Shown: positions 7,219 to 14,918 of the stretch, piece by piece | How positions within the stretch are numbered: the stretch's first letter is position 1 | How the letters are laid out: every line of letters starts with the position of its first letter | Origin: DASZTV01 sp036267875 | Lineage (GTDB): Bacteria > Actinomycetota > Actinomycetes > JAFAQI01 | DNA length: 64,000 bases | Direction: 5' to 3' | Assembly: GCA_036267875.1 (NCBI GenBank) | Contig: DATAVE010000064.1 | Span: 1 to 64,000, forward strand | The notes under the pieces: generated by a model | What the model was told of the DNA's origin: nothing | Databases searched by the model: none | The model's input: only the letters and a program-made list of their open reading frames with translations | Made by a program: the position numbers and the translations under genes

Positions 7219-8124
7219 CTAGCGGGCGCGGCGAGCTCGTACGACGGCGGGACCCGCGACCGCGAGGCGTCGTGGGGTGCTGACGGCCGCGCGTCGGTCG
7301 AGCACTCGGTAGCCGGACCGCTCGACCGCATCGAGGATGCCGCGATAGAGCCGGAACGCCGTACGCACGCAGTCGCGCGACGCCGGTCGGAGCAACTCGA
7401 TCCCCGGCTCGGCGGATCGGTAAAGCTCGTGCGCGCGGCTGATCTCGAATGCCAGCAGCGCCTTGATGTTTGCGTCGATCTTGCGAGCACCCAGGTCATC
7501 CGTTGTCACTCCGAACGCCGCGAGGTCCTCCTTCGGCAGATACACCCGGCCGCGGTCGAGGTCCTCACCGAAATCGCGGATGAAGTTCGTCAGCTGGAAC
7601 GCGAGGCCGAGAGTGCGGGCATACGGCTCCGCGTCGGCCTTGGCACCGCGCACCGTGCCCAGGACAGGGACGAGCTGTGATCCGATCGCCGCTGCGGAGC
7701 CGTTCATGTAGCCGAGCAGGTCTTCCCACGTCGCGTACTCAGACGTCGTGAGATCCATCCGCATCGACGCCAGGAAGTCGTCGAACGGCCCGAGCGGGAT
7801 GTTGTTGCGGACGATCGTGTCGTGCACTGCCGGCATCACTGGATCCGAGCCGGTGCCACGCACCAGCATGTTCGTCCACTCGGTGAGCTGTCGCTCGCGC
7901 TCAGCAACATCGAGTGCCGGATCTATCGAGTCGACGATCTCGTCAGCGCGCCGCGCGAACCCGTACAACGCGTGCACCGGCGGTCGCTTCGCCGGTGGAA
8001 GCAGCAGCGTCGCGAGATAGAAGGTGCGGCCGTGGGCTGCGTTGACCGCGCGGCACGCGCGGTACGACGCGCGGAGCTGCGGGTCGTTGATCCCGGCCGC
8101 GTCGAGGGCTCGCCACAGGTTCAT
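7219..8124 (-). CDS. crtB: Phytoene synthase CrtB
   Basis: A 301-residue squalene/phytoene synthase-family prenyltransferase that condenses two GGPP to phytoene. The first aspartate-rich motif is in RADEIVDSID (about residue 57). The second is DFGEDLDRGRVYLP (about residues 165-178), followed by the typical ARTLGLAFQLTNFIRD block order. The ATG at 8124 is preferred; a TTG at 8145 overlapping the crtI stop is also possible. Third gene of the GGPP synthase-crtI-crtB operon. Confidence 0.93.
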   Translation of the reverse strand: MNLWRALDAAGINDPQLRASYRACRAVNAAHGRTFYLATLLLPPAKRPPVHALYGFARRADEIVDSIDPALDVAERERQLTEWTNMLVRGTGSDPVMPAVHDTIVRNNIPLGPFDDFLASMRMDLTTSEYATWEDLLGYMNGSAAAIGSQLVPVLGTVRGAKADAEPYARTLGLAFQLTNFIRDFGEDLDRGRVYLPKEDLAAFGVTTDDLGARKIDANIKALLAFEISRAHELYRSAEPGIELLRPASRDCVRTAFRLYRGILDAVERSGYRVLDRRAAVSTPRRLAVAGPAVVRARRAR

Positions 8125-8137
8125 CTCTGACTCAGCT

Positions 8138-9616
8138 TCACGCAACCGCCCCGACGATTCGCTCTGCGGCCAGGCGCCCCGACATCAGCACCATGGGCAC
8201 TCCGACACCCGGCTGGGTGCCGGTCCCGACGAAGACGACGTTGTCGAAGGCGAGGTTGCTGGGGCGGAACGGTCCGGTCTGGCCGAAGCTGTGGGCGATC
8301 GAGAACGGCGTGCCGTGCGCCAGACCCCGCCCGGCCCAGTCGGCCGGGGTGGTCCACGACTCGGCTTCGATGGCGTCACCGAATCCGGTGTAACCGAGCG
8401 TCTCGAGGCGATTCACGACCCGGTTACGGTAGCCCTCTCGGGTTGCGCCCCAGTCAACCGGTCCGTCCAGATTGGGCGTCGGCACCAGCACGTACCAGGA
8501 CGACTTGCCGGCTGGCGCGAGCATTGGATCGGTGACCGTCGGCGCGGACACGAGCAGCGAGGGATCGGTGGCTGTCACCCGCTCGTCGATCAGCTCGCGG
8601 AACGTCTCGCGCCATGCCGCGCCGAAGTGGATCGTGTGATGCGCCTGACCGATCTGCGGCAAGGACGAGCCGGCGAGCATCAGCGCGCACGATGGCGCGT
8701 GCTGCATCCGGGCGAGGCGCCGTGGCGCGCTACCCGACGGCAGCAACTCCCATGCAGTCGGCAGGTCGGCGTTGAGGACGACGACATCGGCGGTGATTCG
8801 CTCACCCGACTCGGTGTGGACTGCGACGGCCCGCGACCCCGCCATCTCCACTCGGGTCACGGTCGTGTCGTAACGAAGCTCGACGCCGTGCTTCGTTGCG
8901 GCGCCCGCCAGGGCGACCGGCACGGCGTGCATCCCACCGTCGGGAAACCACACACCTGCGATGCAGTCCATGTAGGCGATGACGGCAAAGATCGCCAGCG
9001 CGTCGTACGGCGAGCGGCCGGCATACATCGCCTGGAACGTGAAGATCCGGCGGAGTCGCTCGTCGTCGAAGAAGCTCCCGACCTTCGCGTCGAGGCGCCG
9101 GAACCCACCGAGCGCCACAAGCCGCGCAAGTGACGGACGTAACAAGTCGAGCGGACCGTCGAGGTTGCGATCGATGAAGTCCCGACGCTCCAAGTCGTAG
9201 AGCCGTCGCGCGTAGTGGGCGAACCGCCGGTAGCCGGCAGCATCCTTGGGGCCGATCACCGACGCGAGCTGATCACTCATCGCGTCGACATCGGCGATGA
9301 CGTCGAGCTGTGAACCGTCGGCGAACCGCGCTCGATACGCAGGCTCGACGCGGCGCAATGTCAGCCAGTCATCGACGTTCTCGCCGACACAGTGCAGCGC
9401 CTCGGCGATCAGCTCCGGCATCGTCAGAACCGTCGGCCCGGTGTCGAAGCGAAAGCCGTCGATGGTGAGCTGGCCGGCGCGCCCACCCGGAATGGACTCG
9501 CGCTCCAGCACCGTCACTGTTCGTCCGGCGCCGGCGAGGCGCAGCGCCGTCGACAACCCGCCGAGACCTGCGCCGACGACCACTACATGGTCGGTCGGCC
9601 CGCTGACCGTTCGCAC
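8138..9616 (-). CDS. crtI: Phytoene desaturase CrtI
   Basis: A 492-residue FAD-dependent desaturase that turns phytoene into lycopene or a shorter intermediate. The N-terminal dinucleotide-binding motif is VVVGAGLGGLSTALRL (about residues 11-26), followed by ERESIPGGRAG and FDTGPTVLTMP, all CrtI hallmarks. The C-terminal bacterial desaturase signature is in GTGTQPGVGVPMVLMSG. The GTG start lies 8 bp after the GGPP synthase stop. It supplies lycopene for CrtYc/CrtYd. Confidence 0.94.
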   Translation of the reverse strand: MRTVSGPTDHVVVVGAGLGGLSTALRLAGAGRTVTVLERESIPGGRAGQLTIDGFRFDTGPTVLTMPELIAEALHCVGENVDDWLTLRRVEPAYRARFADGSQLDVIADVDAMSDQLASVIGPKDAAGYRRFAHYARRLYDLERRDFIDRNLDGPLDLLRPSLARLVALGGFRRLDAKVGSFFDDERLRRIFTFQAMYAGRSPYDALAIFAVIAYMDCIAGVWFPDGGMHAVPVALAGAATKHGVELRYDTTVTRVEMAGSRAVAVHTESGERITADVVVLNADLPTAWELLPSGSAPRRLARMQHAPSCALMLAGSSLPQIGQAHHTIHFGAAWRETFRELIDERVTATDPSLLVSAPTVTDPMLAPAGKSSWYVLVPTPNLDGPVDWGATREGYRNRVVNRLETLGYTGFGDAIEAESWTTPADWAGRGLAHGTPFSIAHSFGQTGPFRPSNLAFDNVVFVGTGTQPGVGVPMVLMSGRLAAERIVGAVA

Positions 9617-9624
9617 GCCGTCTG

Positions 9625-10713
9625 CTAGCGCTTTCCGAAGCCCGCAGCGGCGCTGGCCAGTCCGATCAGTCGGCTGCGTCCCGCCCGCTGTGTCTCGGTG
9701 CTCGCGACGGGAGCGTCGTTCAGCGCGTCGTGGGCGTCGCTCAGGCGCGCGGTGATCATCGTCATCACTTCGTCGGCCGCCCCCGAGTCCCTGATGATGC
9801 GGCGCAGGTGGTCGATCGCCTCCTCGCCGAGGTCAGGCCTCCCGAGGCTCGCGCGGAGCAGTTCAGCCTCCTGGTCCGATGCACGTTCGAGGGCCAACGC
9901 CGTGAGGACGGTCTGCTTGCCTTCCCGCAGGTCGTCGCCAGCCGGCTTGCCGGTCACAGTCGGGTCCCCGAAGACTCCGAGCATGTCGTCGTTGAGCTGG
10001 AAGGCTTCGCCGACCGGAATGCCGAACCGTGTGAAGGTTTCGGCGTACGCCGGATCCGCGCCCGCGATCGCGGCACCTAGATGCAGCGGTCGCTCGACCG
10101 TGTACTTCGCCGACTTCAGCCGCGCGACCCGCAGGGCACGCTCCACGGTCGTCGCTCCGCGGGCTTGCTCGACGATGTCGAGGTACTGGCCGGCCATGAC
10201 CTCCGTTCTCATCTTGGCCGACACCGGTTGCGCTCGCCGTAGGGCCTCGTCGTGCAGGCCACTCGTTGCGAACATCTCCTCGGACCAGGCCAACAGGACG
10301 TCGCCAAGCAGGATTGCGGCCGCGGCGCCGAAGTCGTCAGCGTCGCCGGCCCAACCGGCCGTGTCGTGCAACGACGCGAAGCGCCTGTGGACGGCCGGCC
10401 GGCCCCGGCGGGTGTCGCTGTGGTCGATCACGTCGTCGTGGACCAGCGCGCAGGCTTGGAGCAGCTCGAGGCTCGCGGCTGCTCGCACGAGTGCGTCAGA
10501 GTCGGGCGCCCCGGCGTACAACGCACCCCAGTAGCAGAACGCAGGGCGCAGCCGTTTGCCAGCATCGAGGACGAACTCGCTCGCCGCGTCGGCGACCGGC
10601 GATAGTTCGTCGCCCAGATCACGAAGGCCGGACGTTGCGTTGCCGACGAACTCGTCCAGCGCGTTGTCGACGCGCTCTTTGAGGTCATCGCTCACCTGCC
10701 GAGCATCTCCCAC
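9625..10713 (-). CDS. idsA: Polyprenyl diphosphate synthase (GGPP synthase, IdsA/CrtE type)
   Basis: A 362-residue trans-isoprenyl diphosphate synthase. Both Asp-rich motifs are present: DDVIDHSD (first, DDxxD, about residue 95) and LNDDMLGVFGD (second). GKRLRPAFCYWGA is family-typical. Placed before crtI and crtB, it should make GGPP for phytoene; chain length cannot be proved from sequence. Mycobacterium has idsA2 in the matching place, divergent from a metF-like gene. The GTG at 10713 is used; a GTG at 10695 (11 nt after GGGAG, protein starting MSDDLKE) may be the true start. Confidence 0.9.
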   Translation of the reverse strand: MGDARQVSDDLKERVDNALDEFVGNATSGLRDLGDELSPVADAASEFVLDAGKRLRPAFCYWGALYAGAPDSDALVRAAASLELLQACALVHDDVIDHSDTRRGRPAVHRRFASLHDTAGWAGDADDFGAAAAILLGDVLLAWSEEMFATSGLHDEALRRAQPVSAKMRTEVMAGQYLDIVEQARGATTVERALRVARLKSAKYTVERPLHLGAAIAGADPAYAETFTRFGIPVGEAFQLNDDMLGVFGDPTVTGKPAGDDLREGKQTVLTALALERASDQEAELLRASLGRPDLGEEAIDHLRRIIRDSGAADEVMTMITARLSDAHDALNDAPVASTETQRAGRSRLIGLASAAAGFGKR

Positions 10714-10760
10714 GGGCGGACTGGTTCGACAATCCAGGTCAGGTTGCGGCTCGATTCACC

Positions 10761-10775
10761 GATACTGAACAGGTG
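10761..10775 (+). promoter_or_regulatory. Candidate -10 box, leaderless metF
   Basis: GATACT (10761-10766) lies 6 nt before the GTG at 10773. The same hexamer and spacing occur before hisB. No clear -35 box or Shine-Dalgarno. Confidence 0.5.
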
Positions 10776-11702
10776 CCAGCCCAATCGATGAGCCGGGTAG
10801 CAGACCGCACGCCGGCAACCCGCATGACGATCCGCGACCTGCTCGCGAGCGGCACCCGGTCCTACTCCTTCGAGTTCTTTCCGCCCAAGACGCCGGATGG
10901 CGAGCGCACGCTCTGGCAGGCGCTGCGCGAAGTCGAGGCGCTGCACCCGACTTTCGTGTCGGTGACGTACGGCGCGGGCGGATCGACCCGAGACCACACC
11001 GTCTCGATCACGGAGCGAATCGCCTCGGAGACCACGCTCACGGCGGTCGGCCACCTCACCGCGGTCAACCACTCCGTCGCCGAGCTCCGTCATGTCATCG
11101 GCCAGTACGCCGATGCCGGCATCCGCAACGTGTTGGCTCTGCGCGGTGACCCGCCAGGCGATCCGCAGGCGGAGTGGCTCGCCCACCCCGAGGGCGTCAG
11201 CTACGCGTCGGACCTGGTGAAGCTGATCCGCGAGTCCGGCGACTTCTGCGTCGGCGTCGCGGCCTTCCCGGAGAAGCACCCGCGTTCGCCTGACTTCGAC
11301 ACCGACGTTCAGTGGTTCGTCAACAAGTGCCGCGCTGGTGCCGACTTCGCGATCAGCCAGTTCTTCTTCCGCGCGGAGGACTACCTGCGGCTGCGCGACC
11401 GCGTCGTCGCCGCCGGCTGCGAAGTTCCGATCCTGCCGGGGATCATGCCGGTCACGAACGTGTCGCAGATCGAGCGTTTCGCGGTGCTGTCGAATGCGGT
11501 GTTCCCGACTGAGCTCGCCGAGCGGTTGCACGCAGTCGAGGACGATGCAGCCGCTGTGCGGGCGATCGGCGTCGAGGTTGCTACCGAGATGTGTGAGCGA
11601 CTACTTGCCGAGGGCGCACCGGGCCTGCACTTCGTCACGCTCAACCGGTCGACGTCGTCGAGAGAGATCTACCAGCAGCTGGGTCTAGCGACCCGCCCGT
11701 AG
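10773..11702 (+). CDS. metF: Methylenetetrahydrofolate reductase
   Basis: A 309-residue TIM-barrel flavoenzyme that reduces 5,10-methylene-THF to 5-methyl-THF for methionine synthesis. Signatures include YSFEFFPPKTPDGE with the catalytic Glu (family Glu28), SVTYGAGGSTRD, NVLALRGDPPGD, and AEFAISQFFF-like ADFAISQFFFRAED. The start is ambiguous: GTG at 10773 fits a leaderless message, while ATG at 10788 would remove five residues. Divergent from the GGPP synthase with about 60 bp between; ends 2 bp from the convergent oxidoreductase gene. Confidence 0.93.
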   Translation: MPAQSMSRVADRTPATRMTIRDLLASGTRSYSFEFFPPKTPDGERTLWQALREVEALHPTFVSVTYGAGGSTRDHTVSITERIASETTLTAVGHLTAVNHSVAELRHVIGQYADAGIRNVLALRGDPPGDPQAEWLAHPEGVSYASDLVKLIRESGDFCVGVAAFPEKHPRSPDFDTDVQWFVNKCRAGADFAISQFFFRAEDYLRLRDRVVAAGCEVPILPGIMPVTNVSQIERFAVLSNAVFPTELAERLHAVEDDAAAVRAIGVEVATEMCERLLAEGAPGLHFVTLNRSTSSREIYQQLGLATRP

Positions 11703-11704
11703 GG

Positions 11705-13213
11705 CTATCGGCGCAGTCGTAGGTCGCGGGCGACGACTCGCGCCGCCGATCTTCCGCTGGCGCCCCAGACGCCGCCGCCCGGATGGGTCGATGCGCCGCA
11801 GACGTAGACGCCGCGATGTGGCGTGCGATACGCCGACCAGCCCGGCAACGGTCGGAACGCGAACATGGCGTCCAGCTCACTCTCGACGTGCATGACGTTG
11901 CCGGAGTGCAGGCCGAGCTCCGTCTCGAGATCCACCGGAGTCTGGATGTGACGGTCGATGACACCGGCAGCAAAGCCGGGCGCCCATCGTTCGACGGTGG
12001 CGAGCAGCCGGTCGCCGATTCGCTCGCGCTCGCTGTCCCAGTCACCGACGCGGAGCTCGCGCGGATGCCACTGCGCCCACACGGTCACGACGTGCTGTCC
12101 GGCAGGCGCGAGGGTCGAGTCGGTCGCACTTGGCGTCATCACGATCAACGGCGGATCCTGCGATGCCTCGCCTCGCAGGAAGTCGCCATACGCCGCGCGC
12201 AACTGGCCGGGGGAGTCGACGAGCAGCTGCATCGCCGTATGAGCTCCCGGCACCTCCACGGCATACGTCGGAAGCCGGTCGGTCAGCAGCCGCATCACCA
12301 TGCCGAGGCCGTCGCCGATTCGGATCTGTCGCCCCGCGTCGTCGTCACCGAGTAGTCGAGTGGTGTCTGCGATGTGGCATGCGGCGAGTACCGCGCGTGC
12401 GGGCAGCTCCTCGCCTGACTGTGTTGCAACTGTGCAACCGCCGCGTTGTCGGGGTGCGATCGACGTGACCGGGTCGGCGACGCGGATCGTTGCGCCGTAG
12501 GACCTGAGCCGGTCGGCGAGTGCATCGCTGAGCCGCCCGCTCCCACCGCGTGGCCGTCCCGCTGCTCGCATATGAAACAGCGCTGCGGTGCCCGCCATCG
12601 GCGCCGTCCCTACAGCGTGCGGCGGCGGCCCCGACTGCGCCGCCCACCAGCCGAGCGCTGCCCGCAGTCGTGGGTCGTCGAAGCGACGAGCAAGTGCCGA
12701 CTCAGCGGGCTCGACGAACTCTCGTGCGAGCTGGGTCGCGCCGCCGTCGCGTCCGCGCATGAGTGACCAGCCGCGACGGCCCAATGCGCCTGGCGTCGGG
12801 GCAACGGCCGCGACGTCGAGGAACCAGCGCATCCGCGGGGTCCACTCCTCGATGAAGGAGCGGTACGCCGCGGCGTCCTTCGAGCCACACGTCGCCTCGA
12901 TCGACGTACACGTCGAGTCGAGGTCGCCCGAGAAGCGCAGCGGCCCGTCGGGATGAGGCAGGACCGCCCAGGGTTCGACGTCGTCGTAGACGAGCCCGAC
13001 GTCCGCGAGTGCGAGCTCCTCGACGATGCCGGTGTGGCGGACCATGACGTGGATGCTCGACCCGCGGTCGACTCGCACGCCCGGCCATCGCTCGACCGTG
13101 GAGACCGCGCCACCGATCACGGTGTCGCGCTCGACGACCTCCACGTCGTATCCCGCCTTGGCGAGGTAGCAAGCCGCGATGAGCCCGTTGTGGCCAGCGC
13201 CCACGACCACCAC
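11705..13213 (-). CDS. CrtI-like NAD(P)/FAD-dependent oxidoreductase (PYROXD2-like)
   Basis: About 502 residues. The dinucleotide-binding motif VVVGAGHNGLIAACYLAKAGYDV is at the very N-terminus, then ERDTVIGGA. The C-terminal GASTHPGGGVWGASG is typical of the phytoene-desaturase-like/PYROXD2 group. Substrate unknown. It is related to, but distinct from, the CrtI at 8138. The frame stays open to 13474, but that stretch is antisense to the GNAT gene. No ATG precedes the motif. GTG at 13213 is used here, yet a CTG at 13228 sits 7 nt after GGGAG and overlaps the GNAT stop as CTGA, and may be the real start. Operon: YbaK-like, GNAT, this gene. Confidence 0.82.
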   Translation of the reverse strand: MVVVGAGHNGLIAACYLAKAGYDVEVVERDTVIGGAVSTVERWPGVRVDRGSSIHVMVRHTGIVEELALADVGLVYDDVEPWAVLPHPDGPLRFSGDLDSTCTSIEATCGSKDAAAYRSFIEEWTPRMRWFLDVAAVAPTPGALGRRGWSLMRGRDGGATQLAREFVEPAESALARRFDDPRLRAALGWWAAQSGPPPHAVGTAPMAGTAALFHMRAAGRPRGGSGRLSDALADRLRSYGATIRVADPVTSIAPRQRGGCTVATQSGEELPARAVLAACHIADTTRLLGDDDAGRQIRIGDGLGMVMRLLTDRLPTYAVEVPGAHTAMQLLVDSPGQLRAAYGDFLRGEASQDPPLIVMTPSATDSTLAPAGQHVVTVWAQWHPRELRVGDWDSERERIGDRLLATVERWAPGFAAGVIDRHIQTPVDLETELGLHSGNVMHVESELDAMFAFRPLPGWSAYRTPHRGVYVCGASTHPGGGVWGASGRSAARVVARDLRLRR

Positions 13214-13224
13214 GTCGCGCCGCG

Positions 13225-13776
13225 TCAGAGATCGACTCCCATGATCGCGTAGACCTCGGCGCTCCCCGGGAAGTTGAATCCGCACAGCAGGTCGACGAAG
13301 CCGCACGACCGGTAGAGCTGGCGCGCAGGGGTTTCGGAGTCGGGCGTCGAGAGCACCGCCTGTCGAGCCCGGGTCTGGCTCAGCACGTCGGTCAGCAGCT
13401 GACGGCCGATGCCGCTGCCCTGATGGCCGGGCTGGACGTGAAGCTCGGCGAGCTCGAAGCCGTCCCGCAGCCATCGCTTTGCGGCTTCACGACCGAGCGC
13501 GTGCGCGACGGTGTCGTACCACCACTGTCCGCCGGCGCCCAGATAGCCGTAGCCGAAGCCGACCAGCTCGCCGTCGAGGACGTCGTCGGAGTCAGCTGCA
13601 CCGCCGTCGAACGCTGCTGTGCAGACGAACCCCGGGTTGCCGGCGTGCTCGGAGATGATCTCGCGCCGCTGTATGACGACCTCGGGGGAGCGGCGCATTG
13701 CCGCGCCATAGACCGACGCCGCAGGCCCAGCGACGGCGCGAAACTGGCCGCCGTCGAGTCGGCTCACGCGGGTCAT
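13225..13776 (-). CDS. GNAT-family N-acetyltransferase (Rv2170-like)
   Basis: A 183-residue acetyltransferase. The acetyl-CoA pyrophosphate-binding motif is HVQPGHQGSGIGRQLL (about residues 114-129; R/Q-x-x-G-x-G/A pattern), followed by the motif B segment ARQLYRSCGFVDL. Mycobacterium Rv2170 occupies a comparable place between the polyprenyl synthase and mraZ. Its acceptor substrate is not predictable here. The start overlaps the YbaK-like stop (ATGA). Confidence 0.85.
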   Translation of the reverse strand: MTRVSRLDGGQFRAVAGPAASVYGAAMRRSPEVVIQRREIISEHAGNPGFVCTAAFDGGAADSDDVLDGELVGFGYGYLGAGGQWWYDTVAHALGREAAKRWLRDGFELAELHVQPGHQGSGIGRQLLTDVLSQTRARQAVLSTPDSETPARQLYRSCGFVDLLCGFNFPGSAEVYAIMGVDL

Positions 13777-14252
13777 GACCGCGCGACTTCTGCCGGTGTG
13801 CCGCCCGAGACCCGGACCAGCTCGTCGTAAGACGTGGGGAACACCGCGTGCGGCGTCCCTGCTGCGGCCCAGACGATCTCGAAGTCGCCGAGATGCTCAT
13901 CGACCACGGTGGCCAGCGGCGCGGGATGTCCGACCGGCGCGACTCCGCCGATGGGGAAGCCGGTCGCCTCGCGGACCAGGTCGGCGTCGGCGCGCTTGAC
14001 GGTGCCGACCCCGAGGACCGTCGCGACCTTGGCGGTGTCGACCTGGTGGTCACCACTTGCCAGGACCAGGATCGGCTGGCCATCGGCGGCGAAGACCAGG
14101 GACTTGACGATGGCACCGACCGGTACGCCAAGCGCGTCGGCGGCCTCGACCGCGGTGCGGGCCGAGTCGGCAAGCTCCTGGATTCGGTCAGCTGCGCCGT
14201 TGGCTTCGGCAGCTCGCAGGGCGGCGGCTACCCGCTCGGCATTCGCGTGCAC
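13773..14252 (-). CDS. YbaK/ProX-type aminoacyl-tRNA deacylase
   Basis: A 159-residue YbaK/EbsC domain protein of the family that hydrolyses mischarged tRNA in trans (e.g. Cys-tRNA-Pro or Ala-tRNA-Pro). Typical segments are VGAIVKSLVF with the conserved Lys, LASGDHQVD, ATGFPIGGVAPVGH and a late TSYDELVRVSGG. The GTG at 14252 starts the protein as MHANAERV, a usual family beginning, and lies 7 nt after TAAGGT. Exact tRNA specificity cannot be read. It is divergent from the SOS-boxed HEPN gene, with 87 bp between. Confidence 0.85.
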   Translation of the reverse strand: MHANAERVAAALRAAEANGAADRIQELADSARTAVEAADALGVPVGAIVKSLVFAADGQPILVLASGDHQVDTAKVATVLGVGTVKRADADLVREATGFPIGGVAPVGHPAPLATVVDEHLGDFEIVWAAAGTPHAVFPTSYDELVRVSGGTPAEVARS

Positions 14253-14265
14253 CTTTCGGACCTTA
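14250..14265 (-). promoter_or_regulatory. Candidate -10 box, leaderless YbaK-like gene
   Basis: On the minus strand TAAGGT (14265-14260) fits TAnnnT and stands 7 nt before the GTG at 14252. No Shine-Dalgarno. Confidence 0.4.
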
Positions 14266-14284
14266 GAACACGCCGAGTGAATGC

Positions 14285-14316
14285 TTGACGAGACAGGTAT
14301 TCGAACATATGTTCGA
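14285..14316 (+). promoter_or_regulatory. LexA-regulated promoter (SOS box) of the HEPN-dinB operon
   Basis: TCGAACATATGTTCGA (14301-14316) is a perfect 16-bp palindrome and an exact fit to the actinobacterial LexA box TCGAACNNNNGTTCGA. A -35-like TTGACG (14285-14290) and, 17 nt on, a -10-like TATGTT (14308-14313) put the -10 inside the box, so LexA would block RNA polymerase. The box ends 23 nt before the ATG of the HEPN gene. Confidence 0.9.
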
Positions 14317-14339
14317 TACCTGAGCCAGGAGGTGGCGCG

Positions 14340-14855
14340 ATGACCCAGGCAGTGCTGGACAGGCCAGCTGAGGTGCGGCGCTCGGTAGCAGTCTTGCCGC
14401 AGCGAACGACAGTTCCGGCGTCGGCGTTGCGGCTGGTCGTGGCTGCCCGGCGTGCCCTTGGCGAGTCCGAGCAGGCGACCGATGTCGGCGAGCGCTACGC
14501 CGCGGCGCATCTCGCTGCGCTTCGCGCCGCCGCGGCCATCCTCGCGGCCGATGCTCGCCCGGAGTCGGAGCACCCGCTGCGACGCGGTCGACCGACCAGC
14601 GTCTGGACGCTGCTCCAGCGAGTCGCGCCGGAGCTCGCTGAGTGGGCCGCCTTCTTCGCTGCGGGTGCCGATCGACGGATTGCGGCTCAGGCCGGCTTGC
14701 GCGGTGCGGTCAGCCCGCGACAGGCCGATGACTTGCTGCGCGACTCGGGCCTGTTCCTCGATCTCGTTGCGGCGCGACTTGGCATGCCAGCCGTCGGTCA
14801 GGCAATGCTGCCGCTCGGCATGTCACCGGTCTACCCCGTCGGCGGCAACGCCTAG
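14340..14855 (+). CDS. SAV_6107-type HEPN-domain protein, first gene of SOS operon
   Basis: A 171-residue, largely helical, Ala/Leu/Arg-rich protein that I recognise as the SAV_6107 HEPN family found beside dinB in actinobacteria. The helical core is about residues 28-120 with GERYAAAHLAALRAAAA. A canonical RNase R-x4-6-H motif is not obvious, so no nuclease role is claimed. The start is well supported by GGAGG 8 nt upstream. It is the first gene after the SOS box and precedes dinB by 63 nt, so it should be induced by DNA damage. Its role in the DNA-damage response is unknown. Confidence 0.75.
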   Translation: MTQAVLDRPAEVRRSVAVLPQRTTVPASALRLVVAARRALGESEQATDVGERYAAAHLAALRAAAAILAADARPESEHPLRRGRPTSVWTLLQRVAPELAEWAAFFAAGADRRIAAQAGLRGAVSPRQADDLLRDSGLFLDLVAARLGMPAVGQAMLPLGMSPVYPVGGNA

Positions 14856-14918
14856 CGTTGCATTGGTAGGGCCGGCGCAGCCGGCACCGCTAATCGGTGG
14901 TGGCGGGGCGGAGGACGT

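Noticed and set aside
14856..14918. Riboswitch or attenuator in the HEPN-dinB gap (GCCGGC and CACCG hairpins).
   Set aside because: Stems are short (5-6 bp), no U-tract, no match to a known aptamer.
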